Positions 26,305 to 35,408 are shown, numbered from the stretch's first letter. The stretch is DNA of 64,000 nt from FEN-1219 sp963817615 (GCA_963817615.1 CAWFPH010000002.1:1798001-1862000); one strand, 5' to 3'. Program-made: numbers and translations. The notes: generated from the sequence alone by a model not told the origin.

Positions 26305-27048
26305 CTACTTCTTCAGCTGTCCCAGCATGCGCTTCGCGCCGCCGTTCTGCGGATCGATCTCCAGGGCTTTTTCGAGGCTGGCGATCGCACCCGCCGTGTC
26401 CTTCTTCGCCTGCTGCGCCTGCGCCATCACGACGTAGGTTTCGGCCGACTTCGGGAACAGCTCGAGATTCATGTCGAGAAATTTCATCGCCTCGTCGGTG
26501 CGGTTTTGCACGAGCGGCTTCGCCGTCGCGATCAGCCCGGTCTCGCTGAAGTCGTAGGCCTGCGCGCCGTAGTACTTGGACTTGAGCTCCTTGTACTGCG
26601 CCTCTGCGGCCGGGAAGCCCTTTTCGGCGGACGTCTTCGCGAGGATTTCGGCCAGCTGCTTCGGCTCCGGCACGCCGCGATGGCAGGTGATGCATTGGAT
26701 GCGCGTGACCTTGTTGGCCGGCATCCCGAAGTCCTTCGGCAGCCGCGTGTTCAAATCCGCGGTGATCTTCAACATCGCGCGCGCCATGTTCTTCTCGTCC
26801 TTGTCGTCGGCCGCGAAATCCGGCGGAACGCCTTGCTTCATCACGTGACAAAAATTGCACTCGACGCCGAGCGCCGCCTCGAAGTTCTGCATCACGTTGA
26901 TGACTTGGGCGCGCGTCCAATCCTTCGGCAGCACTTTCAGATTCTTCGGCGCTTCCTGCGCCGGCTGCGCGACGACCGCGCCGGCCACCATCAATAACGC
27001 GGCTGCCAACATGCCGCGGCCAATAGCTGAAGACGTTGTCCGAGCCAT
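26305..27048 (-). CDS. Dihaem c-type cytochrome of the photosynthetic reaction-centre cytochrome c family, with TPR tail
   Basis: A 247-residue periplasmic protein with a signal peptide (GMLAAALLMVAGAVVAQ) and two haem c sites, CNFCH and CITCH, spaced as in half of a reaction-centre cytochrome c subunit. A Met-containing helix precedes each. The C-terminal ~80 residues form TPR-like helices (AETYVVMAQAQQAKKDTAGA, ALEIDPQNGGAKRMLGQL). No photosynthesis genes are nearby; related short proteins are found in heterotrophs, where the role is unknown. Its stop lies 4 bp from the convergent phosphopantetheinyl transferase stop. Confidence 0.82.
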   Translation of the reverse strand: MARTTSSAIGRGMLAAALLMVAGAVVAQPAQEAPKNLKVLPKDWTRAQVINVMQNFEAALGVECNFCHVMKQGVPPDFAADDKDEKNMARAMLKITADLNTRLPKDFGMPANKVTRIQCITCHRGVPEPKQLAEILAKTSAEKGFPAAEAQYKELKSKYYGAQAYDFSETGLIATAKPLVQNRTDEAMKFLDMNLELFPKSAETYVVMAQAQQAKKDTAGAIASLEKALEIDPQNGGAKRMLGQLKK

Positions 27049-27249
27049 GAGTTTCCCCTCGTTGTCTCGTTGATTCGATTCGGCGTTTAGCGGCCGTGCA
27101 GAGCGCTCGTTCGTATTGTTGCGGCGGCGCCGCCCGTCCCGTCACGATATTAGCTCAGAGTGCCTCGGCCACGCACCGGGGGGCGGGGCTTTCGCGGCCC
27201 AGGGCGCTTCCACTAGAGTAAACCCGTTCGTTCGCTGCCCTGGGGGACC

Positions 27250-29679
27250 ATGATCGGTCACTACTTGCGCCTCGCGGTGCGCAACGTGCCACGCGCCGGC
27301 CCCTACGTGCTGCTCAGCATCGTCGGGCTCGGCATCGGTCTCGGCGCGGCGCTTTCGATCGCGCTCTACGTCCATGACGAGCTGAGCTACGAGCGCTGGC
27401 TGCCCGACAGCGACCGCGTCTACCTCGTCTCCGTGCGTTCGCCGGCCGGCGGCATGACCGACTGGAGCCCGTCGAACGTCGGCCAATGGATCGCGGCCGA
27501 CTATCCGCAGTTCGACAACGTCACGCGGCTCACGAGCAACAGCGGCTTCTTCAAGCGCGACGAGCACGAGTTCGACGAGCAGATCTTCTGGGCCGATCCG
27601 AATTTCTTCGACGTGTTCCGGTTTCCCGTCGTCGCCGGGACGCTCGACGGTGCGCTCGCGAAGCCCGACTCCGTGGTGCTGACGCGCCGCTATGCCGAGA
27701 AGTACTTCGGGCGCCCGGATCCGCTCGGGCTCACGCTCCTGCTCGACGGCAAGCGCGCGCTGACCGTGACGGCCGTGATCGAAGACTTGCCGTCGAACAC
27801 GCACTTCCAGATGGACGTGCTCGCTTCCGGCGTGTCGGCCGACTCCCCGATCACCCAGCAGGATGCGATCCCGATGACGGTGGTCGGCGCGAAGGCATGG
27901 AGTTTCCACACCTACGCGCGGCTCGCGCGCGGCCAGTCGATCGCGCCGCTGCGCGAGAGCATTCGCACGCTGCCGGACCGGCACACCGAGCGCGCGGCGG
28001 GCGGCGGCGCCTCGAGCGACGTCTGGCCGCTGATCGTGCGGCCCATCCGCACGCTGCACTTGAGCGCGTTCGACGTCGCGTCGCCGGACAGCGAGAACCT
28101 CGGTCGGCTCTACGGCGCACTCGGAATCGGGGCGCTGATCATCCTTGCCGCCGCGATCAATTTCGTGACGCTCAAGACCGCGCTTGCGATGCGCCGCGCG
28201 GTCGAGATCGGCGTCCGCAAGGCGTGCGGCGGCAGCCGCCGGGCGCTATTCGTGCAGTTCATGAGTGAGGTGCTCGTGCACGTCTCGATCGCAACGCTGC
28301 TCGGCGTCGCGCTCGCAGCCGCGGCATTGCCCGCGCTCGATGCGTTCCTGCTGCGCACTATTGCGTGGCAGACGCTGCTCGGTCCCGCGTTCATCGCCGG
28401 CATCGCGGCGCTGATCGTCGTCGTGACGCTGCTCGCGGGCGGCTATCCCGCGTTCGTGCTCGCGTCGTTCAGGCCGAGCGTCGTCACGAAAGCGCGCTCG
28501 ACGGGGCGGCTGCAGAGCCGGCTGCGGCAAACGCTCGTCGCGCTGCAGTTCGCGATCGTGATCGCCGTGATGATTGCGACGATCGTCGTGCATCGGCAGA
28601 CCGCCTTCGGCATGCGCGAGTCGCTGCGCCAGCTCGCCGATCCGATCGTGCAGCTGCGCGCCACTTGCTCTGACTCTTTCAGGGATGCAATGGCGCGCCT
28701 GCCGGGCGTGGCAGCGGTCGCGTGCTCGCGAACGACGCCTCAGGTGAGCGGCGGCGGCGTGGGGCCCGTCCAATACAACGGCAGCGAGCGGCTCGTGCTC
28801 GGCGAGGTCGCGGTCGACGCCAATTTCTTCCAACTATTCGGGATCGGGCTCGCAGCCGGTCGCTACTTCTCGGAGGACGTGGGTGCGGACGAGACCCCGA
28901 AGGATCTCGTTTGGTCGACCCCGCAATCGATCGTGCTGAACGAGGCGGGCGTCAAGAAGCTCGGCATCGCATCGCCGCAGGCGGCGATCGGCAAGATCGT
29001 GACGATCAATCATCCTTCAGGGCTCGTGAACACCTTCTCGGGCGAGCATCCGGCGCAAATCGTCGGCGTCGTCAAGGATTTTCAGATGGGGTCCGTGCGC
29101 AACGAGATCTTCCCGACCGTGTTCTACATGGATTCGCTGCTATTCCACGTGGTCAGCATGAAGCTCGACGGGAGCAGGGTGCCCGAGACGCTCGTTGCGA
29201 TCGATCGGCTCTGGCGGGAGATCGGCGATCCCGGACCGCCGTCGCGCTGGTTTTTCGACGACACCGTCGAGCAGCTCTACGGCGACATGCGCCGCGACTT
29301 CGAGCTGTTCACGGTGTTCGCGAGCGTCGCGATCCTGATCTCGGTGCTCGGCCTCGTCGGTCTCGCGGCGTACGCGGCGGCAGCGCGCACGCGGGAGATC
29401 GGCGTTCGCAAGGTCCTCGGCAGCGGCCGCGGCGGCATCATGAGGCTGCTGTTGTGGGAATTCGGCAAGCCCGTGCTGCTCGCGAATCTGATCGCGTGGC
29501 CGGCCGCCTACTTCGCGATGAGCGGCTGGTTGGCCGGGTTCGCGCGGCGCATCGAGCTCGAGCCGTGGATGTTCCTCGGTGCCGCGCTCGCCACGTTCGC
29601 GATCGCGCAGCTCACGGTCGCGGCCCATGCGTGGGCGATCGCCGCCGTGAGACCGGTGACGGCGCTGCGCCACGAGTGA
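27250..29679 (+). CDS. Large ABC transporter permease, MacB/FtsX family (second orphan)
   Basis: An 809-residue permease with the same plan as 8909-11530: N-terminal TM, MacB_PCD domain, FtsX block (ILAAAINFVTLKTALAMRRA), second periplasmic domain and C-terminal FtsX block (REIGVRKVLGSGRGGIMRLL). The two share the C-terminal GKPVLLANLIAWP / SKPVVIANLLAWP segment, so they are distant paralogues. No ATPase or membrane-fusion protein gene adjoins it. Substrate and energy source unknown. Confidence 0.87.
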   Translation: MIGHYLRLAVRNVPRAGPYVLLSIVGLGIGLGAALSIALYVHDELSYERWLPDSDRVYLVSVRSPAGGMTDWSPSNVGQWIAADYPQFDNVTRLTSNSGFFKRDEHEFDEQIFWADPNFFDVFRFPVVAGTLDGALAKPDSVVLTRRYAEKYFGRPDPLGLTLLLDGKRALTVTAVIEDLPSNTHFQMDVLASGVSADSPITQQDAIPMTVVGAKAWSFHTYARLARGQSIAPLRESIRTLPDRHTERAAGGGASSDVWPLIVRPIRTLHLSAFDVASPDSENLGRLYGALGIGALIILAAAINFVTLKTALAMRRAVEIGVRKACGGSRRALFVQFMSEVLVHVSIATLLGVALAAAALPALDAFLLRTIAWQTLLGPAFIAGIAALIVVVTLLAGGYPAFVLASFRPSVVTKARSTGRLQSRLRQTLVALQFAIVIAVMIATIVVHRQTAFGMRESLRQLADPIVQLRATCSDSFRDAMARLPGVAAVACSRTTPQVSGGGVGPVQYNGSERLVLGEVAVDANFFQLFGIGLAAGRYFSEDVGADETPKDLVWSTPQSIVLNEAGVKKLGIASPQAAIGKIVTINHPSGLVNTFSGEHPAQIVGVVKDFQMGSVRNEIFPTVFYMDSLLFHVVSMKLDGSRVPETLVAIDRLWREIGDPGPPSRWFFDDTVEQLYGDMRRDFELFTVFASVAILISVLGLVGLAAYAAAARTREIGVRKVLGSGRGGIMRLLLWEFGKPVLLANLIAWPAAYFAMSGWLAGFARRIELEPWMFLGAALATFAIAQLTVAAHAWAIAAVRPVTALRHE

Positions 29680-29690
29680 GCGGCGTCGCG

Positions 29691-29708
29691 GCGGGCGCGG
29701 GCGCCCGC
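29691..29708 (+). terminator. Perfect GC hairpin after the permease gene
   Basis: GCGGGCGC, two bases, then GCGCCCGC, starting 12 bases after the stop. No T-tract follows, so it may only be a weak or factor-assisted terminator. Confidence 0.4.
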
Positions 29709-29736
29709 TCGGGCCTCGCGCCCCCGTCCGGGGCGG

Positions 29737-29742
29737 TATAGT
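29737..29742 (+). promoter_or_regulatory. Possible -10 element (TATAGT)
   Basis: TATAGT about 35 bases before the ATG at 29778, just after the hairpin. No good -35 is seen. Confidence 0.35.
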
Positions 29743-29777
29743 CTCGGCTCGACGTTCGAATCGGAAGGAGCGCGGTG

Positions 29778-30173
29778 ATGTCTTCGGTTGCAGACGATGT
29801 TCGCAATGCGATCGCGGCAGCGAACGGCAGATTCATGGCGGCCTTGGCCAAAGGCGACGCCGGCGGGGTGGCTGCGCTGTATACCGCGAGCGCCAGAATA
29901 CTTCCGCCCGGCAGCCGTGCGATCGGCGACCCGGCCGGCTTGAAAGCGTTTTGGGCGAGCGCCATGGCGATGGGCATCAAGCGCCTCGAGCTCGAGACGC
30001 TCGAGGTGGAGCTTCACGGCGACACTGCGATCGAAATGGGTTCCGCGAAGATTTACGGGCCCTCGGGCGACGTCATCGACGACGGCAAGTACATCGTGGT
30101 GTGGAAGCGCGAGAGCGGCGAGTGGAAGCTGCATCGCGACATTTGGAACAGCAGCCGGTCGCCCGCCGAATAG
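29778..30173 (+). CDS. SnoaL/DUF4440-like (NTF2-fold) protein
   Basis: A 131-residue predicted cytosolic protein. The early helix (FMAALAKGDAGGVAALYT), the RILPPGSRAIGDPAGLKAFW turn and the closing YIVVWKRESGEWKLHRDIW strand are typical of DUF4440 ketosteroid-isomerase-like proteins. AAGGAG lies 7 bases before the ATG. The family includes enzymes and ligand-binding proteins; function here unknown. Confidence 0.78.
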   Translation: MSSVADDVRNAIAAANGRFMAALAKGDAGGVAALYTASARILPPGSRAIGDPAGLKAFWASAMAMGIKRLELETLEVELHGDTAIEMGSAKIYGPSGDVIDDGKYIVVWKRESGEWKLHRDIWNSSRSPAE

Positions 30174-30306
30174 CGCGGTCGCGGGCCGGTCGTCCGCGAT
30201 CAGCGGGCAGGGTCGCCGCCGCGCCCCGGCCCGAAGGCCGCGCGCTCGACCTGGCACGAAACATGTAAGTGGTCCTCCGCTGAACGCGCGAGACGCAGGA
30301 GGATCC

Positions 30307-30675
30307 ATGAGCACGGAGACGTTCAAGTCGAAGGCGTACGTCAAGGAGGGCTGCCCGTTCTCCTGCAAATTCCTCGTGTTCATGGCCGAGGCCGGCTTGC
30401 TCGACCGAATCGAGATCGTGCGGCTCGATCCGCAAGATCCCGGCTTCAGCGCCCAGAAAGAGAAGTTGACGGAGCGGCTCGGCAAGCCCGTCTCGTTCCC
30501 GACCGTCGAGATCGAGCCCGGGCGTTTCATGACCGATTCGGATCGCCTGATCGAGCTGCACGCCGGCCGCGCGGGCGTGAGCTCCGACGCGCTGCCGGTG
30601 CTGTCGTTTTACGAGGAGACGATCTTCCCGCAGCTGATCGAGCTGCATCAGATCAGACACCCGAAGACCGCGTAG
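30307..30675 (+). CDS. Small glutaredoxin/GST N-terminal-like thioredoxin-fold protein
   Basis: A 122-residue protein with a strong AGGAGG ribosome site. CPFSCKFLVFMAEAGL is a CxxxC variant at the start of a thioredoxin-fold helix; FPTVEIEPG has the cis-Pro typical of the fold, followed by MTDSDRLIELHAGR, as in GST N-terminal domains. No full GST helical domain follows. Probably a glutathione- or thiol-linked redox protein; substrate unknown. Confidence 0.65.
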   Translation: MSTETFKSKAYVKEGCPFSCKFLVFMAEAGLLDRIEIVRLDPQDPGFSAQKEKLTERLGKPVSFPTVEIEPGRFMTDSDRLIELHAGRAGVSSDALPVLSFYEETIFPQLIELHQIRHPKTA

Positions 30676-30699
30676 CGCGGCGCAACCGGGCTGCCGACG

Positions 30700-31587
30700 C
30701 TAGGTCTTCGCGTCCGGCAGCGCCATCGGCTCCGCGGGCGCTCGGTCGCGGGTCCGGGGCCCCGCGGTCTCGCGGATCTGCGCAACGAGCTCGCCGAGTC
30801 GCTGCAAAGTCGACTCGAGGTTCGCGAGGTTCGCAAAGCCCACCTGCAGCACGTAGCCGCCGGCGGCGCTCTGTTGAATCGAAACGTCTTCGCCGAGCTC
30901 GCGGGCGAGCTGGTTCTGCAGCCAGCGCGTCTGCAGATCGATCGGCGCGCGCGCGGCGGGGCGCTCGGGCGCTTCGAGCGCGGCCTTCACGGCGCTCTCG
31001 ACCTTGCGCACGGACCAGCCTAGCCGCTCGATCTTGCGAGCCATCGCCACTTGCCGCTCGGGATCGAGCGGCAGCAACGCTCGGGCATGTCCCATGTCCA
31101 GCGTGCCGTCGACCATTGCGGTCTTCACCTCCTCGGCCAGATCGAGCAGCCGCAGGTAGTTGGTCACGGCTGCGCGCGAACGCCCGAGCGCCTTGGCAAT
31201 CTGCTCGTGCGTCAGCGCAAACTCCTCGACGAGCCGCCTCATCGAGCGTGCCTGGTCGATCGGGTTCAAGTCCTCGCGCTGCAAGTTCTCGACGAGCGCC
31301 ACGGCGAGCGCGGACTGGTCGGTCAGCTCGCGAACGATCACCGGGACGGTCGGGAGGCCCGCGAGGCGGGCGGCCTGCCAGCGGCGTTCGCCGGCGACGA
31401 TCTCGTAAGCCGGTGCGTCCGGCCTCTGTATGTCGACCCCGCGCACGATCAGCGGCTGCAGCACGCCTTGCTCGCGAATGGACTCGGCGAGCTCGGCCAG
31501 GCTGTCCTCGCGCACCCGGCCGCGCGGTTGGTAGCGTCCCGGTTGGAGCGCCTCGATGCGCACGTTCAATATGTCGAGTAGTGCCAC
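30700..31587 (-). CDS. ParB/Spo0J-family DNA-binding protein (orphan, no ParA nearby)
   Basis: A 295-residue ParB-type protein. The CTP-binding/ParB-N domain shows LQPGRYQPRG, EQGVLQPLIVR and the GERRWQAARLAGL box, then ENLQREDLNPIDQARSMRRL and the helix-turn-helix ALGRSRAAVTNYLRLLDL. A C-terminal domain (LARELGEDVSIQQ, YVLQVGF) may dimerise. GTG start. The gene has no ParA partner, rnpA/rpmH or gidA-type context, so it may be a chromosomal specialist or a relic of an element. Downstream of the aminotransferase on the same strand, 82 bases apart. Confidence 0.85.
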   Translation of the reverse strand: MALLDILNVRIEALQPGRYQPRGRVREDSLAELAESIREQGVLQPLIVRGVDIQRPDAPAYEIVAGERRWQAARLAGLPTVPVIVRELTDQSALAVALVENLQREDLNPIDQARSMRRLVEEFALTHEQIAKALGRSRAAVTNYLRLLDLAEEVKTAMVDGTLDMGHARALLPLDPERQVAMARKIERLGWSVRKVESAVKAALEAPERPAARAPIDLQTRWLQNQLARELGEDVSIQQSAAGGYVLQVGFANLANLESTLQRLGELVAQIRETAGPRTRDRAPAEPMALPDAKT

Positions 31588-31669
31588 GAACCGCCGTCCA
31601 AAGCTCCGTTGGCCGCGACTCTGCCACTCGAGTCGCGCAGCGGCAACTCGGCGCCGCCCGGCCGCGGTT

Positions 31670-32797
31670 TCAGCCCGTCGCTTGCGTAAGCATCCGCTCG
31701 AGGCGGGCGACCGTGCCGTCCACGTCGTACAGCTTGTCGAGCCCGAAGAGGCCGATCCGAAACGCGCGATAGTCGGCCGGCTCGCCGCATTGGAGCGGCA
31801 CGCCGGCCGCGATTTGTGCGCCTGCGCGCGCGAAGCGCGCGACGATCTCGGCGTCGCTCGTGTACGACACGATCACGCAAGGCGCCTCGAATCCCGGTCC
31901 CGCCACGCTCGGAAACCCGCGCTCGGCCAGCAGCGCACGCACCCGCCTCCCGAGCTCGATCTGCCGCTCGCGCGCGCGCTCGAAGCCGTACTTCTGCGTC
32001 TCGGCCATGAGCTCGCGCAGCCGGCGCAGGCCGTCGGTCGGCATCGTCGCGTGGTACGCGTGCCCGCCGGACTCGTACGTCTCCATGATCTGCAGCCACT
32101 TCGCGAGGTCCATCGCAAAGCTCGTGCTCTTCGTGCCGTCGATGCGCTCGCGCGCCCGTTCGCCGAGCATCACGAGCGCGGCGCCCGGCGAGCCGGACCA
32201 ACCCTTTTGCGGCGCCGTGATCAGCACGTCGACACCGAGCGCCCGCATGTCGACCCAGAGCGCCCCCGACGCGATGCAATCGAGCACGAACAGACCGCCG
32301 ACGGATTGCACCGCCGCGCCGACGCGGCGGACGTAGTCGTCCGGCAGCAGGATGCCGGAGGCGGTCTCGACATGCGGCGCGAACACGACGTCGGGCCGCT
32401 CGCCGCGAATGTGCGCCTCCACCTCCTCGATCGGCGCGGGCGAGAACGGGGCGGTCGCGCCGTTCCCCGCGCGGCGAGCTTGCAGCGCCGTGTGGGCGGT
32501 CGGAATGCCGCCCATCTCGAAGATCTGCGTCCAGCGGTAGCTGAACCAACCGTTGCGCAGCACCGTGCAGCGCTTGCCGGTCGCGAACTGGCGCGCGACG
32601 GATTCCATGCCGAACGTGCCGCCGCCCGGCACGATCGCGACCGAGCGTGCGCCGTAGACTTTCTTCAACGTCGCCGAGATGTCGCGCATCACGGTTTGGA
32701 AGGCGGCGGACATATGGTTCAGCGAGCGGTCGGTGAAGACCACCGAGAATTCGAGCAAACCGTCGGGATCGACGGCGGAAATGGGGTTCGCGGTCAT
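31670..32797 (-). CDS. Class V aminotransferase (alanine-glyoxylate/serine-pyruvate type)
   Basis: A 375-residue PLP enzyme. VPGGGTFGMESVARQF is the phosphate-cup region, DCIASGALWVDM contains the Asp for the pyridine nitrogen and TAPQKGWSGSPG the Schiff-base Lys. FRIGLFG near the end matches the usual substrate Arg segment. It likely moves amino groups among alanine, serine and glyoxylate or related acids. Transcribed after a PEP mutase/isocitrate lyase-family gene 64 bases upstream, which would fit C2/C3 acid metabolism. Confidence 0.87.
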   Translation of the reverse strand: MTANPISAVDPDGLLEFSVVFTDRSLNHMSAAFQTVMRDISATLKKVYGARSVAIVPGGGTFGMESVARQFATGKRCTVLRNGWFSYRWTQIFEMGGIPTAHTALQARRAGNGATAPFSPAPIEEVEAHIRGERPDVVFAPHVETASGILLPDDYVRRVGAAVQSVGGLFVLDCIASGALWVDMRALGVDVLITAPQKGWSGSPGAALVMLGERARERIDGTKSTSFAMDLAKWLQIMETYESGGHAYHATMPTDGLRRLRELMAETQKYGFERARERQIELGRRVRALLAERGFPSVAGPGFEAPCVIVSYTSDAEIVARFARAGAQIAAGVPLQCGEPADYRAFRIGLFGLDKLYDVDGTVARLERMLTQATG

Positions 32798-32861
32798 CTT
32801 CGTGGGCTCCAGAGCGGTGCAATCGTGGCGACAAAGGATACCGCGTCGCGCCCTCAGCCGA

Positions 32862-33692
32862 TCATTTCGAGCGCTGCAAATAGCGGGCGAATTCCGCGCT
32901 CGTGAGCGACGTGTCGATGTAGGCGAACGTGCCCGATTCGAGCACCTCGCGCGCGGCGTCTATCAAGCCCGACATCGCGGCGCGGTACAGCGAGGTCGCC
33001 AAGCTGATCCGCCGCGCGCCGGCCGCAGCGAGCTCCGGCACGGAAAACGATTTACCGCGGATCGCGACCATGAAGTTGACGGGCTTCGTCACCGCCTCGC
33101 ACACGCGGCGTACGGCGTCGAGCGTCGGCAGCCCCGGCGCGAACAGCACGTCCGCGCCGGCTCTCTCGTACGACTGCAGGCGCCGAATCGTGTCTTCGAG
33201 ATCGGCGCGGCCGTGCAGGTAGTTTTCGGCGCGCGCGGTCAACGTGAACGGGAACGACAGCGAACGCGCCGCGTCGGCCGCGGCCGCGATGCGTTCGGTT
33301 GCGCGATCGATGTCGAACAGCGGATTGTCGGCGCGCCCCGTCGAGTCTTCGATGGACCCGCCGACGAGCCCCGCGGCCGCCGCTCGGCGAATGGTCTCGG
33401 CCGCCTCGCTCGGAGCGTCGCCGAAGCCGTTCTCGAGATCGGCGGATACCGGCAGGTCCGTCGCCGCGCAGATGGCGCGCGCGTGCGCAAGCGACTCGTC
33501 CCGCGTGATCGCGTGGTCGGGCCGGCCGAGCGTGCCCGCCGCCGCGCCGCTCGAGGTTGCGAGCGCGGGAAAGCCGAGCGATTCCAGGATGCGGGCGGAG
33601 CCGCCGTCCCAGCAGTTCGCGACGACGAAGGTGCCGCTCGCATGCAGTGCGCGGAACCGTTCCCCGCGGCGTCTTTGAGCTTCGAGATCCAT
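32862..33692 (-). CDS. Isocitrate lyase / PEP mutase family protein
   Basis: A 276-residue TIM-barrel enzyme of the ICL/PEPM superfamily: VANCWDGGSARILESLGFPALATSS, LPVSADLENGFGD and GGSIEDSTG give the Mg-binding acidic residues, with TARAENYLHG following. The family cleaves or rearranges C-C or P-C bonds of oxo acids; the catalytic Cys loop of true isocitrate lyase (KKCGH) is absent, so an oxaloacetase-, methylisocitrate- or PEP mutase-like role is more likely. The ATG at 33692 was chosen because the 50 residues upstream have no family similarity. Confidence 0.83.
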   Translation of the reverse strand: MDLEAQRRRGERFRALHASGTFVVANCWDGGSARILESLGFPALATSSGAAAGTLGRPDHAITRDESLAHARAICAATDLPVSADLENGFGDAPSEAAETIRRAAAAGLVGGSIEDSTGRADNPLFDIDRATERIAAAADAARSLSFPFTLTARAENYLHGRADLEDTIRRLQSYERAGADVLFAPGLPTLDAVRRVCEAVTKPVNFMVAIRGKSFSVPELAAAGARRISLATSLYRAAMSGLIDAAREVLESGTFAYIDTSLTSAEFARYLQRSK

Positions 33693-33798
33693 GACGTCCT
33701 CGCCGATGAACGGTGGCCAGTTTAAGCTACGGAACGCGCGCAGCGCGCACGCTGTCAGATCGAGATAGAGGAGGGTGCTCATCGCGACGCAAGACACA

Positions 33799-34632
33799 AT
33801 GCACGCCACGGGCGCGGCGGCCGCTGGAGCGCGAAGCGCCATCGTGATCCGCCGTCACACGCCGCTCGTGCGCGTGACCCATTGGCTCAACGTCGTGTGT
33901 CTCGCATTCCTGCTGCCGAGCGGCTTGCAGATCTTCAACGCGCATCCCGCGCTCTATGTCGGCGCGGATTCGACCTTCGCTGCACCCGTGCTCGCGATGA
34001 CCGCGCGCAACTCCTCGCGCGGGCCGATCGGCGAGACGCAGGTGCTCGGTGCGGTCTTCGACACGACGGGCTTCCTCGGATTGTCGACGACGCGCGGCCG
34101 CCTGCAGGCGCGCGGTTTTCCGCATTGGCTCACGCTGCCGAGCTATCAAGATCTGGCCACGGGGCGCCGTTGGCATTTCTTTTTCGCCTGGCTGTTCGCC
34201 CTGAACGGCCTCGTCTATGTCGTCGCGAGCCTCGTGAACGGTCACCTGCGGCGCGACCTCGTGCCGGGCGGCAAGCAGCTCCGTAACATCCCGGCATCGA
34301 TTTGGCACCACCTGACTCTGCAGTTCGACCGCTCGGGCGGTTACAACGTGCTGCAGAAGCTGGCCTACCTCGCGATGATCTTCGTCGTGCTGCCGCTCGT
34401 CGTGCTCGCCGGCATGGCCATGTCGCCGGGGCTCGACGCGGCGTTTCCGTGGCTGCTCGATGTGTTCGGCGGCCGGCAGACCGCGCGCACCGTGCACTTC
34501 GTCGCCGCGATGACGACCGTGCTGTTCGTGGTCGTGCACGTCGCGATGGTGCTGCTCTCGGGCGTCTGGAACAACTTGCGTTCGATGATCACCGGCCGCT
34601 ATGCGATCGACGACGCCGGAGGCGCCGCATGA
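33799..34632 (+). CDS. Cytochrome b561-like membrane subunit paired with molybdoenzyme
   Basis: A 277-residue four-to-five helix membrane protein. His residues in RVTHWLNVVCLAFLLPSG, GRRWHFFFAWLFALNG, ARTVHFVAAM and VVVHVAMVLL are placed to bind two b haems, as in formate dehydrogenase gamma and YedZ-type subunits. It would exchange electrons with the quinone pool for the molybdoenzyme that overlaps its stop (ATGA). The start is uncertain: an AGGAGG abuts a GTG at 33775, giving 8 more residues; the ATG at 33799 lacks a close ribosome site. Confidence 0.85.
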   Translation: MHATGAAAAGARSAIVIRRHTPLVRVTHWLNVVCLAFLLPSGLQIFNAHPALYVGADSTFAAPVLAMTARNSSRGPIGETQVLGAVFDTTGFLGLSTTRGRLQARGFPHWLTLPSYQDLATGRRWHFFFAWLFALNGLVYVVASLVNGHLRRDLVPGGKQLRNIPASIWHHLTLQFDRSGGYNVLQKLAYLAMIFVVLPLVVLAGMAMSPGLDAAFPWLLDVFGGRQTARTVHFVAAMTTVLFVVVHVAMVLLSGVWNNLRSMITGRYAIDDAGGAA

Positions 34633-35408
34633 GCCGTGTGCCGTTCAGCCGGCGGCGCCTGCTCGCCGCGCTCGCGGCGGGTGCGGGCGTGCCCATGCTC
34701 GCGGGCTGCGATCGGCTCGGCGAGACGCCTTGGTTTCGGCGCGTTCTCGAGACGGGCGAGGACATCAATCGAACCGTTCAGCGGTTCTTCTTGTCGCCGT
34801 CGTCGCTCGCGCGCGAGTACGGCGAAGCCGACATCGCGCCGCAGTTTCGCGCGAACGGCTCGACGAATCCCGACAGTCCGGCCTACCGCGCTCAAGCGGC
34901 GAACGGCTTCGCCGATTGGAAGCTCGACGTGGGCGGCCTCGTCGAGACGCCGATGCAGTTCTCGCTCGCGGATCTGCGTGCGATGCCGGCGCGCGAGCAG
35001 ATCACGCGGCACGACTGCGTCGAGGGTTGGAGCTGCATCGGCAAATGGAAAGGCGTGCAGCTCGCCCGGGTGCTCGAGAAGGTGCGGCTGCTCCCTCAGG
35101 CGAGGTTCATCCTGTTCCGTTGCGCCGACGAGCTCGAGAAGACGGCCGACCGCAGCGGCTTCTACTACGAGACGCACGCGCTCGAGGACGCGTTCCATCC
35201 GCAGACTATTCTCGCCTACGACCTGAACGGCGAGACGTTGCCGATCGCCTACGGCGCACCGCTGCGGCTGCGCACCGAGCGCACGCTCGGCTACAAGATG
35301 GCGAAGTACGTAATGCGCATCGAGGCCATCGACAGCTTCGCCGCCATCGGTCGCGGTAAAGGCAGCTTCTGGGCCGACCGCGGCTACGACTGGTACGCGG
35401 GTATCTGA
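34629..35408 (+). CDS. YedY/MsrP-like molybdopterin-dependent oxidoreductase
   Basis: A 259-residue sulfite-oxidase-fold protein with a Tat leader (SRRRLLAALAAGAG) followed by a lipobox-like LAGC, so possibly a lipoprotein. The molybdenum-ligand Cys candidate is in HDCVEGWSCIGKWKG, where WSCIGKW matches the sulfite oxidase-type loop. GFYYETHALEDAFHPQTILAYD and APLRLRTERTLGYKMAKYV are conserved pterin-site segments. It overlaps the cytochrome b gene by 4 bp, suggesting a YedYZ-like electron-transfer pair in which the heme protein feeds a periplasmic reductase. Substrate not predictable. Confidence 0.87.
   Translation: MSRVPFSRRRLLAALAAGAGVPMLAGCDRLGETPWFRRVLETGEDINRTVQRFFLSPSSLAREYGEADIAPQFRANGSTNPDSPAYRAQAANGFADWKLDVGGLVETPMQFSLADLRAMPAREQITRHDCVEGWSCIGKWKGVQLARVLEKVRLLPQARFILFRCADELEKTADRSGFYYETHALEDAFHPQTILAYDLNGETLPIAYGAPLRLRTERTLGYKMAKYVMRIEAIDSFAAIGRGKGSFWADRGYDWYAGI

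Noticed and set aside
27123..27134. GGCGGCGCCGCC palindrome in the spacer before the second permease
   Set aside because: Such G/C-only palindromes are expected by chance at this base composition and nothing else supports a function.
29754..29762. GTTCGAATC resembling a tRNA T-loop
   Set aside because: No acceptor stem, D-arm or anticodon arm can be folded around it; it lies directly before a ribosome site.
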